Source of the DNA: Podaxis mareebaensis
Taxonomy: Eukaryota; Basidiomycota; Agaricomycetes; Agaricales; Agaricaceae
DNA: 64,000 bases
Direction of reading: 5' to 3'
NCBI GenBank assembly: GCA_018524725.1
Contig: JAEUWP010000024.1
Coordinates: 124,001 to 188,000, forward strand
In this document: in pieces, positions 33,657-44,576 of the stretch
Layout: each line of letters begins with the position of its first letter
How positions within the stretch are numbered: position 1 is the first letter of the stretch
Position numbers and translations under genes: made by a program
The notes under the pieces: generated by a model
Database searches by the model: none
Told to the model about the DNA's origin: nothing
What the model saw: only the letters and a program-made list of their open reading frames with translations

Positions 33657-34508
33657 ATGTCATCTTCTCCTACTTCCTCACACGCCCCGAAACGTCTATC
33701 GCCAACCTTTATCGAATCGAAGCACACAAGCTTGACGAGCGACGCCAGTACCAGACCCACCTTTGCTCCCCCGCCCTCTCCCGTGCCTTCTAGCAGGCTC
33801 TCCGCTGTGCATAGTTTCGGTGCGTCATGTGCTGTATCAAAGCTGTAATCAGCTTTGCTCAAGCACATTGTTAAAGAATCTCAGTGTCCCGAATATGCTG
33901 GAATCGAGAAGGACTTCAACGATCTTGCGAGATATCTAGGCACATCTGTCTTGCTCGTCAGTATCATCCCATTCTCATCCGGTTCCCTCTATCACGTCTC
34001 ATCGTCCATCTAGTCAACCTTTATCACGACGATTGATATAGCCTTCCTCACCTTCGCACACAACGTCATCCAAAACCGGACAAGCAAGGAATTCCAAATC
34101 ACCATGCTCCTCTGCTTTCTGACTGCTATTTGTCACCTCTCGATTGTCCTCGTCGCTGGTCGGGCATGTATTCTTGCCTACAGATATTCTCGTCTTCCCA
34201 CTGTCGACCGCCCAACTATTGCGGAATACAAGGAACAGTTTGACTCCTTCAATCGTTGTCTTCGGGTCTCCGAATGGGTCCAAGGGTTGGGTCAGGCACT
34301 TTTTGGTCCCGCGACTCTGTACACGATATGGCAGCTCTTTGAAGACCACTTCTATGCATTCTTCCTTTATGGGTTTATTGCGGTACTCGACGTCGCCGTC
34401 TATGCCGCCGGGTTTTGGAGAATATCCTGGGTTGGTACAATGCTCAAGTCGCTTCAGGGATACTTCGTCCGTCCACTTAACGGAGGAACTAGGCGGAGCG
34501 TTGTGTAA
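33657..34508 (+). CDS. Small multi-pass membrane protein, copy A of a local family
   Basis: Exons 33657-33819, 33853-33956 and 34014-34508 join in frame to 253 residues. The N-terminal 50 residues are Ser/Thr/Pro-rich and soluble. Later come LLKHIVKESQCPEYAG and at least three hydrophobic segments (LLCFLTAICHLSIVLVAG, LGQALFGPATLYTIWQLF, FFLYGFIAVLDVAVYAAGF). The motif EYKEQFDSFN..L.. EWVQGLGQALFGPAT aligns with EYGRRYDHFR..LCESLQGLGMLLFAPAV in the gene at 35457, and intron positions and phases are the same. I do not recognise the family. Confidence 0.75.
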
Positions 34509-35456
34509 CTCATAACAGGGCTAGGCGACCGGGCGAAAGATCGAGGACACTCTTGACTTAACGTTCTTGTACCATTTGTACTTGTATCAATCCTCAATTC
34601 AGGATTAACGTCACATCTTACTACACCAGATACCGAGCTTGGCGGCTTGAAATGGTGTCTTGTCCTCTACAGTTTTTAGGTGACTCGGTATGGAATACCG
34701 TATGCTTCCTAATCACTTCACCAAACCGGCCGTCCTGGAATTTGGTCACTCATGAGATCAATGTCCAATCACAGAGTCCCCTAAGTTCTTGGCCCATATA
34801 TGACGCCCAATTAACAGCACGATAACTTCCCTTGTGGCAGCACTTCTGGCTTCAGTCACAGCACTAGCTCTGGAGTACTGTGGACATTAATGTTCTGAAT
34901 CTGCTTTGCTCATTGCTCAGTCCGGACCCAGAGAGTCAAGACCCAAATAATGTTGCCTGAAGGGACCATCAGCTAATCACGGATACCGCTAGCTGAGGCA
35001 TTCGAATGCTGCTCCCCATTCTCCCTTGCCCTTCACTTATCTCCGCACTTCTCAGTAAACAGCAATCACAGATCTTCTAATTGGATTTTGCACAGCCTTC
35101 AGCCCCGGCGCCGAAATCACACCCAAGTATATTGTGCATGCCGAACCCTTAAACCCTTTTAGTCCATGTTGCTGTATATTGAATAACAAGCATCTATCAG
35201 GAAACGACAAGCGTTTCTGATGCACGCTGAAAGGGCGAGGCCCACCTTTGTCTAATTGCCCTTACACACTTTCACGCTGTCAACAAACCGCGTTCTCTGC
35301 TGTCAAAAGCTGTATCTGTCCTTTCTTTATCCCTTCATTTGTACCAGAAATCCGGACCCACAGATCGTTTACCATAGTGCTAATTGTGGCGCATATGAGC
35401 TTCGCCTTCTCTTCAGAAAGTACATAACTGGACCTCACTATCTATAGCGCCATATC
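34509..35456. other. Intergenic, no gene recognised
   Basis: About 950 bases between paralogues A and B. The ORF at 35256-35447 has no motif and overlaps the expected promoter of gene B. No repeat seen. Confidence 0.5.
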
Positions 35457-36285
35457 ATGTCTTCCCCCCCTATCTACACGACCAGCCAGCCTCACACCTA
35501 CGCCGTGCCCGATGAGAAAAGCCTTCTCGTCAACTGTGCGAATCCAATCTTGCTTTGCGATTCCGCTGAAGAGTTTTTCCCAACCATATTGGGGGATTAC
35601 CATGAAGGTAGATATATCCACTCCCGACTGGTGATTTCCATGCCCAACCTTGCGCCTTGGCAGAGTTTCAACCCGACTATGAATTTATAAAGCAGGCTTT
35701 CAAAGATCTGCAACTCCAATTCAGTTCCCTCGCTCTGCTGGTCAGTTTCTCGCTTGTACCGCATCACCACCTTCCCACGGTGACGCATCTACACAGTGCA
35801 CATTCACCACGGGGCTGAAGCTCGGTTTCCTCATTCTCGTCCGAGACATAGCCGAAAGCTCAGATAGCGTGAATTTCCAGCTCGGCATGCTGTTCTGCGT
35901 CATGTCAACAGCCTCAGATATTACTGTCGTACTCGCAGCTGCGCAAAACGCAACTTCCGTCTCTCACACCGCCACTCTTCATCTTACCTCCCCTCAGCCG
36001 CTCAGTATTGCTGAATACGGTCGGCGTTACGATCACTTCCGTCAATATCGCTTCCTTTGTGAGAGCCTGCAAGGTCTAGGTATGTTGTTGTTTGCTCCTG
36101 CGGTAACTTCGATGTCTTGGGTGATGTTCCCAACCTGTGCTTTTGCTATTGTGTTCAATGTTTTCGTTTGGGCGCTTGTGATCTTGTTCTATGTTCATGG
36201 ATCTGGTAGTACTTCGGTTACTGGGATGGAGACGACAGAGAATCACTTTCGACAATTTTCCAACCCACCTCACGAAGAAGTATAG
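35457..36285 (+). CDS. Small multi-pass membrane protein, copy B of a local family
   Basis: Exons 35457-35607, 35664-35740 and 35797-36285 give 238 residues. The same three-exon plan and intron phases as gene A support a gene duplication. The sequence runs from a soluble N-terminus through DYEFIKQAFKDLQLQFSSLALL to hydrophobic segments (FQLGMLFCVMSTASDITVVLAAA, LGMLLFAPAVTSMSWVMF, FAIVFNVFVWALVILFYVHG). The tail (ETTENHFRQFSNPPHEEV) is polar. Likely in a cellular membrane; function unknown. The last exon and 3' flank recur at 38855-39545. Confidence 0.77.
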
Positions 36286-36500
36286 GTATGTCAGTGAGAG
36301 AGGGGTGTATGTACCGGACTTAGTACAGGTAGTTTTAATATAGCGTCAGCCATAATAGATGTACTCTTCACCAAGGTCATCAGCCGTTCATGATATCAGT
36401 CTGGAACTCGCGGACGGCTAGAAAGTCGTCCAAAATGCTGCTATCCATCATAAGGAAGTTTATGCCCAAGTCCGCTCTCTAGGCTTGACTTGACAAGTTC
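36286..36500. repeat. Gene-B 3'-flank repeat, copy 1
   Basis: The stretch from GGTATGTCAGTGAGAGAGG through TAGTTTTAATATAGCGTCAG to the TCTAGGCTTGACTTGA end is found again at 39281-39545 and 43715-43990. Confidence 0.8.
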
Positions 36501-37034
36501 CATTCTCGATTCCATCTATAGCCATCCAAGCTTCAAACGAGAGGTTCCACAATGGGTTCTGGCAGAAGCAATCGAATCCCTGATTCTTTTGACAGTCCAC
36601 GCCTCTGGCTTAGGAGGACGCGTCGGATCATCCATGGCTTGATCTCGTGCAGCTCGGGTTTGGGAAGATACGGAGAGAAGTACAAATATGTGACATTTTG
36701 TGACTGTATTCCAGGAAAAATAGGTTTCGTCTTATCTAATTTTGAGTTATGTCTTAAAGTATTGAGGTCCATCAAAGGTGCCTAGGATTCACCGAGATCG
36801 CCGAGGACCATTTGTGTCAGCCCCTCTGTCGTGTTGCGGGCACAAAAAGTTTTATTTGCTCTCATCAGTCAAGCAGTCACAAGCTCTGACCTAGAGATAA
36901 TTCACCATTCAGATTTCGCCCGCTTCACGGCACGAGGGGCTGGTTTAGGAGCCTGAGTCTGAGTACGTGAACTCGTTACCGAACAGACCCTAAAGTGGCC
37001 GTGAGAATAACGCGGTCACAATATCCGTGACCTA
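36501..37034. other. Intergenic, upstream of the HNH gene
   Basis: Overlapping ORFs at 36533-36775 (minus) and 36552-36785 (plus) have no recognisable motif. No repeat seen. Confidence 0.4.
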
Positions 37035-37043
37035 CATATATAG
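37035..37043 (+). promoter_or_regulatory. TATA box of the HNH gene
   Basis: CATATATAG lies about 40 bases before the chosen start at 37084. This makes the in-frame upstream ATG at 37027 unlikely to be transcribed. Confidence 0.6.
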
Positions 37044-37083
37044 AAGATCACACTCAACATCGTTCAATACCCAGCGTCCAACC

Positions 37084-38454
37084 ATGTCTGCGAGCACTCA
37101 ACCGTCAGCCCTCATGGCTCCGAATACCAAGCGTATGGAGGTGACTGCAACTGCTCTACCACCCCTCCAGGATGTCAGGGACGATCTCCGGTACCCTAAC
37201 GCCGTTAGTGCATATGAAATTTGCCTTCTGTTTGAGCGGAAAGCTATAGAAGACGCCAAAGGCAAAGGCAAAGGCAAATCAAAATCCAAGGCCGCCAATC
37301 AAAGCATAGACCAAGACGATGTCGTCATTCGTGCGAGGGTCTTAGGCTACCTGCTTCTCAATGTACCGTCGGACCAGGCGTTGGCGGAGGTCGTAAAAGT
37401 AATTCATTCTTGCAATGCCCAAGGGGACCAATACAACAACCTATACAAGTTAGGGGACTCCTTCATTAATTGGTTCATCCGCCCGTGTAAGTTTCCGCAT
37501 GACTCTACCGAGCAATCAAGGTTCTGAGTATGATCAGTCAGGAAATACAAAGGGAGGACCCCTGTGCCATCAGAACACCCTAGCCGGCCATCATTTAATA
37601 CGGACAGAGAGTCACTGATAGCTAACCTCAAGGAAGCACCAAAGGATCACAAGGAGGCAAAAGAATTAGTATGCGAGTGGTCGCTGTCTGCTGCTCGTCA
37701 TTAACATACTCATCTAGGCACTTCTTCGAGACGGTTATCGGTGCATGGTCACAGGAAAATATGATCTGTTGATAGGAGATCTCGACACTGTTAGCTGCCA
37801 GGAGGTATTGGCAGCTGGTGGTGCAGTTCACACGGAATGTGCCCATATTCTGCCGGATTCCACATACTTCGCTGCAGAAGGCGCAGGTAATGAAACAAAA
37901 GTGCGTTTTCTGTATGATATCTCACTTTGTCGTTAACTTATTACTGTTCAGGCGGCCTACGCTGGATCTGTCTTAGCAGTCTTGCAGCACTTCGGTTATG
38001 ATGTCAAAACTCTGAATGGAGCAAAGGTGCATTCTCTTGTCAATATCATGACAATGGAGAAGGATGTGCACGAGTTCTTTGATCGATTAGAACTTTGGTT
38101 CGAGAAGACAGTGAGTATCACGTTTGTGACATATTCCTCTCTAACCGCCTCGATAATCAGGAATCTGAAAACTGCTATCGTCCAAAAGCCTTCCATCCAC
38201 TCATTTCTCTACCTGAGATCGTCGAGTTCACTTCGACAGATCCTCGGCGCCTACCGTTGCCTTCCCCAGAGCTCCTAGCACTGCATGCTGCCTGTTCAAA
38301 AGTTGCCCGCATGTCTGGTGCAGCTGAATACCTCGACAAATTAGATCGTGATACAGATGATCTAGACGTTTTGGCGTCCGATGGAACTTCTTCTGCAGCC
38401 TTACACCACGCTATTTGGGAGAAGTTGGGCCATTCAATAGACGTTGGGACATGA
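37084..38454 (+). CDS. Fungal HNH-nuclease-domain protein
   Basis: Exons 37084-37486, 37538-37668, 37718-37900, 37952-38110 and 38161-38454 splice in frame to 389 residues. The domain core reads LLRDGYRCMVTGKYD, then TECAHILPDST, then NIMTMEKDVHEFFDRLELWFE, which is the layout of the HNH domain common in agaricomycete proteins: Cys of the first strand, central His of CAHI, and the Asn/His-like third block. The third motif has N..T rather than the usual N..L..H, so catalysis is uncertain. The N-terminal 130 residues include a Lys/Gly run (KGKGKGKSKSK). Role unknown; such genes are often expanded in mushrooms. Confidence 0.82.
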
Positions 38455-38854
38455 AGAGTAGAAATCACCGGCGCAGGCTCAAGAAATGCAGTGGTTGTTG
38501 TGATGGGTGAAGGTAGATGGAAAGCAAAATAAGTAGTGTCTTTCATGAACGTATGAGTGAAGTCTTCGTGTTTGCGGCACCTCTCTTCTGGATCATGGCA
38601 AGCCGACCCGAGCAGCACTTGAGAGTTGCATTCAAGGCAAGTCGAAGGTGGCTCGTTTGTGGGTCCTGTGGGCCAGGAAGTCCTTATACAAACCCTTATA
38701 CAAACAACCACGCCAGCTCCGTGGAGTTTATTTGTTTGTTTGGCAAGTGCTATCTACGAGCTCGACTGGATAGGAGTCTGTCTACGAATCTGTTTTGCCC
38801 TATGGTCACCGGTCACCCTTTACACCTCAACGCTCAATTCCCGGAAAGCGCGGA
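38455..38854. other. Intergenic, no gene recognised
   Basis: Non-coding in appearance. ORFs at 38517-39077 and 38626-38943 run into the truncated copy that follows but in other frames. Confidence 0.4.
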
Positions 38855-39280
38855 AAATCATGTACAAATTTCCAGCTCGGCATGCTGTTCCGCACCATGT
38901 CGGCATTCCCGGATATTACTGTCATACTTACAACTACGCCTAACGCAACTTCCGCTTCTCATACCCCCACTCCCCGTCCAAACCCCCTCTCCCAACCGCC
39001 AAATATTACTGACCACGGTCTGCGTTACGACCACTTCCGTCAATATCGCTTCCTTTGTGAGAGTCTGCAGGGTCTAGGTATGCTGCTGTTTGCTCCTGCA
39101 GCGACTTCGATGTCTTGGGTGATGTTCCTGACCCCTGTTTTTGCTATTGTGCTCAATGTCTTCGTTTGGGTGCTCGTGATTTTGCTTTATGTTCACGGAT
39201 CTGGTGGTACTTCGGTTTCTGGGATTGAGACGACAGAGAGTCACTTTCGACAATTTTCCAACCCACTACAAGAAGTATAG
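38855..39280 (+). pseudogene. 5'-truncated copy of membrane-protein gene B
   Basis: From FQLGMLFRTMSAFPDITVIL onward the sequence matches the last exon of gene B to its stop (ETTESHFRQFSNPLQEV). The upstream exons and their introns are missing, and the sequence before about 38855 is unrelated. The remaining frame is open, so decay is slight. An ATG at 38795 would give a 161-residue product. Confidence 0.8.
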
Positions 39281-39545
39281 GTATGTCAGGAGAGAGGGGT
39301 GTATGTACCAGACTTAGTACAGGTAGTTTTAATATAGCGTCAGTCGTAATAGATGTACTCTTCACTAAGGTCATCGGCCATTCATGATGTCAGTCTGGAA
39401 CTCGCGGACGGTTAGAAAGTCGTTCACAATGCTATCCATGGTAAGGAGGTTTATACTCAAGTCCGCTCTCTAGGCTTGACTTGAGAAACATAAACACCCA
39501 GTCGCATTAAGTGATACAAGCATGTCGTCCTCGGGGAGGCAGTGA
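39281..39545. repeat. Gene-B 3'-flank repeat, copy 2
   Basis: Continues directly from the truncated gene copy, so gene end and flank were duplicated together. It shares CCATTCATGATGTCAGTCTG and the ending CAGTCGCATTAAGTG..GTCGTCC with copy 3. Confidence 0.8.
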
Positions 39546-39599
39546 TGATGAAATGCAAAGGAGTCAGGAAGTGACATAAAAACATAAGCGGAATACTAG

Positions 39600-39830
39600 G
39601 ATCAGAGCATCACGGGTGGCTCGAGGAAGGCCGAAGGGAAACAAAATATGGTGATCAGACGTCAGCTTCAAGTCCATAATCGTTGAAACGTTCTGAGTGA
39701 GCTTTAATGGCTATGACTCACATTTTCAGTGATTGGCTCGATATCATTCCGAGCCGAATGGCATTCCTTGTTGTACATGGCATCCCTGAAGGACGTTTGA
39801 GGAGTTTGAAGCCTCCTTCACTCGTTGAAA
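39600..39830 (-). pseudogene. Relic of the kinase K5 tail
   Basis: On the minus strand, TPQTSFRDAMYNKECHSARNDIEPITEN followed by GTGAGTC aligns with RLRSPFGSATYSKNCQLAQSDIESVVEI and GTGAGTC at the end of K5. The flank after it (39590-39660) also matches the K5 3' flank. No kinase core is left. Confidence 0.65.
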
Positions 39831-40368
39831 GTAGGCCTCGGCTTAACGTCGGCTTATACAAAAGCATCCCATGACTGGAGAATGAGTATTCAACCGTCAG
39901 GATACACATATGAGCTTGTCTGTTGTCCATCACTTATCTCATCCCTCCCGTCCTGCAAGTCCTTCCTCGCTTTCCGTGTGCTTTCGTCTGACCTGCAAAC
40001 CATCCCCAGAGACGGGATGACTCACACCAAACTCAAGTAGCTCTGCCGCCAACCACTCCTCTCTAGGCATTCGTGCCTCTTGCGATGGCCCCCGCAAGCC
40101 ATAGTTGAAAATGTCTGCAATCTGTCGTATTTCACGGTGCGACAACTTGGAATATCACTAGAGCCCTCACTCAAGAATCCCGGGTAGCGGGTGAGTACCC
40201 TCACACAGAGTCAAGGAAATACGTAAAAGGGGCACTAAGTATATGACAGCGGACAACAATACAAGGACGGGCGAACTTAAGGAAAGAGCGTAAAACCTAG
40301 ACAGAATGCAACAAACAAAGCACGACAAATGGCTTAAGGAAGGCTGAGCGGGGACAAAAAATGGTGAC
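39831..40368. other. Intergenic; one coding-looking patch
   Basis: On the minus strand 39990-40145 reads LSHREIRQIADIFNYGLRGPSQEARMPREEWLAAELLEFGV, which has normal protein composition but no family I recognise. Nothing else stands out. Confidence 0.3.
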
Positions 40369-40380
40369 TAGGCGTAAGCT

Positions 40381-41782
40381 TTAAGTCTGTAATCAGTTGA
40401 ATCGTTCGACAAGTTTTGATAGTTAAGACTCACAATTTCGACAACCGACTCGATATCACTCTGGGCCAACTGGCAATTCTTGCTATAGGTGGCGCTTCCG
40501 AAGGGCGACCGAAGACGAGAAAAATCAGAGCTGTCATTGCCATCATTTGAAGGGCTTGGTGGGCTAGGTCTTGTAATACGAGACAGCTCCTCCTTGACCT
40601 GATAGACGGTAGGCCGTGCCGTGGGTTCGTGACTCCAACATTTTTGAATTAGCTCCCAGATTTCGTCCGAGAGCTCGGGTGCAGTCTCCAGAGCAGGTCT
40701 TTCGGATCGTTTCCCCCGGATAACACGTAATATGACGGTTGAGGTGCGTTCACCAGGGAACGGAACTTGGCCGCTCAGAATCTATGTGAAAGCTAATCAA
40801 ACGAGAATTGTCTACAGGAGATTAAGCCCTACCTCGTACATGACAGATCCTAGGGAGAAGATATCCGCCATAGTCGTCGGTCGTGAGATACCACCGTCGG
40901 CCGGGTCCTCAATCAACTCGGGAGCCATCCAGCGGACGGTTCCTCCGGTTTGGGACACAATTGGAACGGATGTCCAGCCGATGATGTCAGTATCGAGAAC
41001 TGATGAAAGACCAAAATCGGCGAGACAGGCGCGACCACATGGTGTTATTAAGATATTTTCCTGCGGTACATCTGGGGATTAGCTGGGCCGTGAGACATGG
41101 GGTCGACAGTGCCTACGCCTTTCAAGTCTCCGTGCACAACATCGTTGACGTGTAGATAATGAAGCCCGTCAATGATATCGTAGACCTAATCGGCAATTAA
41201 ATATTGAGTACTGATTCCCCACAACATCCACCAGGCAGATCAGATCGTACCAATTTTAGTCGAGGCACGCTTGGGTGTGCTCTTATGTACGAAGACACAT
41301 TCCCGTTCTCCATCCATGGTGATATTAGGCAAATGCGGTCATTCGCGTCGCTCAGACGACACAGGCCATAAAAAGGTAGAACATTAGGGTGTTCAAGTCC
41401 ACTCCAGACGAGCGCTTCCCGCACAAAAATCTGGGCGAACGTGTCAATGGTGTAAGGTAATGGCACAAGGTCAACATCATACGCTCTGTACATCCCCTCT
41501 CTCGGACCGCTGATACATCCTTGGGACCTTGAGACACAAAACCTCGTTTCCGAGCAAGCCTTTGCGTACTTCCCCAAATTGACCGCCTAACATGAGTTGT
41601 TCCGTCTGGACAATTCCTTCAACTGTCAGGCATTGCGGATAGAGTCCGTAGGCGGCTGAGAGGCGAAGTAATGCGACTAGAACCGGCCGCCTCATATTGC
41701 GATTGAGGAGATCTGGAACATAGAGTAACTGGCAAGTCATGGAAGCTTTGAGTAAAGCAGTCAAAGTTCTGAGAGAGGCCAT
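40381..41782 (-). CDS. Protein kinase K5 (HGD-type), possibly defective at its 5' end
   Basis: From an ATG at 41782 the minus strand reads MASLRTLTALL, then the conserved RRPVLVALLRLSAAYGLYPQCL block, glycine loop LGGQFGEVRKG, VLCLKV lysine, REALVWSGLEHPNVLPFYG, catalytic loop HGDLKG, ENIL..LADFGLSS, RWMAPEL and PELSDEIWELIQKCWSHEPTARPT. Exons are bounded by GT..AG and catalytic residues are present. After the C-lobe a Ser/Pro-rich tail ends near a GTGAGT intron, with a stop at 40381 if it is spliced or 40368 if not. The N-terminal helical exon lies upstream (41783-41990), but its donor is altered, so either translation begins at 41782 or the gene is damaged. It is more divergent than K1-K4. 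Confidence 0.7.
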
Positions 41783-41990
41783 ATCTTTTGCAAGGTATCA
41801 ATACATTGTTGTGCTTTCACGGTCTCAAGGTGGAGCAGCTTCCTATAACTTTTTTTGTCCTCCAGCGTCCTTATTATCATTCTGATGAATTCCGCCTGTT
41901 GATTCAGTAAAGCAGTTTCTGGCGTGAAGGTACCAATAAGGGTACCCTCTGATAATCCACTGCTGAGATCACCTAGATAACCAGTTAGCG
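41783..41990 (-). pseudogene. N-terminal exon of K5 with a lost splice donor
   Basis: The minus strand reads LLNQQAEFIRMIIRTLEDKKSYRKLLHLETVKAQQCIDTLQK, equivalent to the helical block before the kinase domain in K1-K4 that ends in MQK. In those genes AAG is followed by GTAACT or GCAAGT. Here AAG is followed by ATATGG, so the donor is missing and reading on shifts frame against the kinase domain. Confidence 0.6.
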
Positions 41991-43714
41991 CAGTGAAAGT
42001 GACTAGTTGGGGTGGACGCGGTGTAGAGACTGACGAACGGTTGCTCGTGAAAACGGCAACTTCACGTCATTCTCTCACTAAACCTAATTGCGGAATGCAC
42101 CTTGTCGGAGCGCCCGTTGTCGAGCCGCACATCGCTACTTTTGGGACCCACTATTCGAGTTTCTGAATCTTATCGTCTTCGTGCCTATGTGTATACATTT
42201 CTACATTTCTTCCGTCGCCGCCAGTCCCATGATCCTATCCTCGCTTATTGTCTTATTTGTAGTGGTATTCAAGTAGTCTTGTCTTGTGAAATTTCGCTCA
42301 CGTCTCAGGCTATGCCTTCTCCGTTTCGCTCTCGCCTTCTTGCTCTACATTTGATATTGTATATCATCCGTTTCGCCTTCACACTTCCTTTAATCTCTAT
42401 GGTTTATTGTTTTACTACATTTCTCGGCCAGTTTCAGCCTAATTATGTTCCGTTTCGCCTCATCTAAGCCCTTTCACCTCGAGATCCCCGTTCAGATTCG
42501 TAGTTTTACTCGTATATAAAGAAAAGCTTGCCATGTATTCTAGGTAGTAAAAAATTGGACACCCAGATTCGACCTCCACCTCGCCGTCCAAAGTTCACCC
42601 ACAGGCTCTGCCGACTTTTATATTTTTTTTATTTTCGTTTTATTTTCTGTTTTTGGGCCCCTATTTCTTGTACTTCGGTTACGAAGCCCAGTGGTCGTTG
42701 GATTCGACTGCGCTCGCTTTCTCTGGACCTCTAACGGAGGTCATATCTCTTCAGCGGCAATAACGCACCATTGGATCGGTAGCTACCGCCTGTCTGCGCC
42801 CATGTGTCGCATGGACAAGTGCCCCACCTTGTTGATGCTCCAAAAACCGACTGCTTTCCATCCCTGCCCGCCCTGCACTTTGAGCATCCTGAAGAATTCG
42901 AGAGGTCCTCGTGATTGTCGTTCAGCTCCTGGAATGCCACTCCGGTGGGCTCCCTGCTCTTGGTCAAATGACAATGCGCAGCTGAATAACCATATGGGAG
43001 GCATGATTTCCTTGATGCAGGACATGGTGAGAGGAACACGCAAAAATGGGGATTAAATAGACGCACCGAGTGTTTGTTGTGTGGTCAGATGTTATGGCGG
43101 GTAGTCTTCGATGCGCGGGCTACTAGATGTCTAGTGGCCCACACTACAACACCTGTAGGGGAATCAATCAATAACCGCCTAAGACGATGAAGTATTAAGG
43201 TTCTAAAACTTCAACTCACCTGTCTTCGTCAACCTTGAATGCAGAAGCCGTATGTTCAGGCTTCTGCTTGAAGTTCCTCTATTACTGGCACGGATACGAG
43301 TGTTGGCCCGATCAGCGGCTGAATGATACCGTGGTCACGTGTTAGGCTGGCTGCGTATAGCTGTGCCAGTTTCTGGTTGCAGGTTGGCAGACGTGCTGAT
43401 ATCTCCATTACGTCAAGAGAAAGCCCAAGTCAGAACAACTCGTGAATTCCATGTAACATGATGCACTCGGTTATGGTATTCAATTCTATGGATTCCATAT
43501 TTTCAATATTGTGGCATCATTAAGTTACTACGCGCCTCAGCCCCAGTTCCAGTAGCGAAAGCATTGGTGCCTTGTCGTTCTGAAAATGCCCATAGTACTC
43601 AGTGCTTACTGAACTCAGTCTCAGAGACTCGGTCCGATCCTAATAAGCAAGATCGAAGATCTGAAAGCCAGTTCAAGCAACATCAATTGGTCACGAATTT
43701 TGCCGGATATGACT
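41991..43714. other. Long intergenic region, pyrimidine-rich, no gene recognised
   Basis: The 42080-42720 part is unusually T/C-rich on the plus strand, with an ORF (42102-42467) that looks hydrophobic only because of this bias. It could be an old LTR, but I find no matching copy, TSD or TG..CA ends. Overlapping ORFs at 42690-43066 on both strands have no motif. Confidence 0.4.
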
Positions 43715-43990
43715 AGTATGTCGGTGAGAGAGGGGTATGTACCAGACTCAGCAGACACAGGTAGTCCTAATAAAGCGTCAGTCATGATAGATGCACTCTT
43801 CGCTGGGGTCATCGACCATTCATGATGTCGGGCTGGAACTCGCGAACAGCTAGAAGTCATCCATATTGCTATTTATGATAGGAAGGTTCACGCCCAAGTC
43901 CGCTCTCTGGGTTTTGACTTGAGAATAATTAACATCCAGTCGCATTTAGTGCCTTACCATAGTCTAAAACATGTCGTCCCGCCGGGGGAA
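43715..43990. repeat. Gene-B 3'-flank repeat, copy 3
   Basis: Matches 36286-36500 and 39281-39545 (GGGGTATGTACCAGACT, AATAAAGCGTCAGTCATGATAG, CCATTCATGATGTCGGGCTGG). No gene-B coding sequence precedes it, so only the flank was copied or retained. Confidence 0.75.
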
Positions 43991-44576
43991 CCGTTAGCCC
44001 TTTCCACCTGCAAGTGTAACAGATGCGGAACTCTAATTAATGTATATATACACTAGCCGGAGCTTCGTGACCTGTCGTCTTTGTGGGGTTATTTCGAAAT
44101 GCCACTAGAGTCTGTCTCTCAGCATCTCAGTCCAGCCTGATAGTAGTCTCCAAGTGTAGTGGGTAGATATTCCAAGGCAGAATAGACGAACTCGATAAGC
44201 ATCAGTGCGCATTGAACCACGGCGGGTCATGGAGGTAGCTTGGCGAGTGCAGCATGAATGTAACAACGTGAAGTTGTGCGATAAAGATTTCTTGGCAAAA
44301 TAGTTTGAGACAATATCACGGGGTACAGGAACACGATGAGAGGAAAACACGGGAAACTGAGTTGCTCGCGTGATAGTTCGGAGGCGAACGCGAAAAAGGT
44401 CGGAATTCACCGCGGGTAAACGCGCAACGACCCACCCTAAAGCCAATATAACTAGTATCATTACCGGCTTAATCGTGGTCCTTCCACAGGCTATCCTCTA
44501 CGCAACCGTCGACTTACCCTCGAAGACGTTTTATCATCCATTCTTTCCACCTTTCTGCTGGCAGACCAGGAGGTGA
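43991..44576. other. Intergenic, upstream of the J-domain-like gene
   Basis: No gene. The ORF at 44105-44461 (minus) has no motif. Confidence 0.4.

Noticed and set aside
37084..38454. HNH gene as part of a homing element or CRISPR-like system
   Set aside because: The gene has ordinary introns, lies in intergenic DNA and interrupts nothing; no repeat array is near it. It fits the widespread fungal HNH family.
42102..42467. 121-codon hydrophobic ORF, first thought to be a membrane protein
   Set aside because: The DNA is a long T/C-rich tract, which alone yields Leu/Phe/Ser/Arg; no homologous copy or splice plan supports it.
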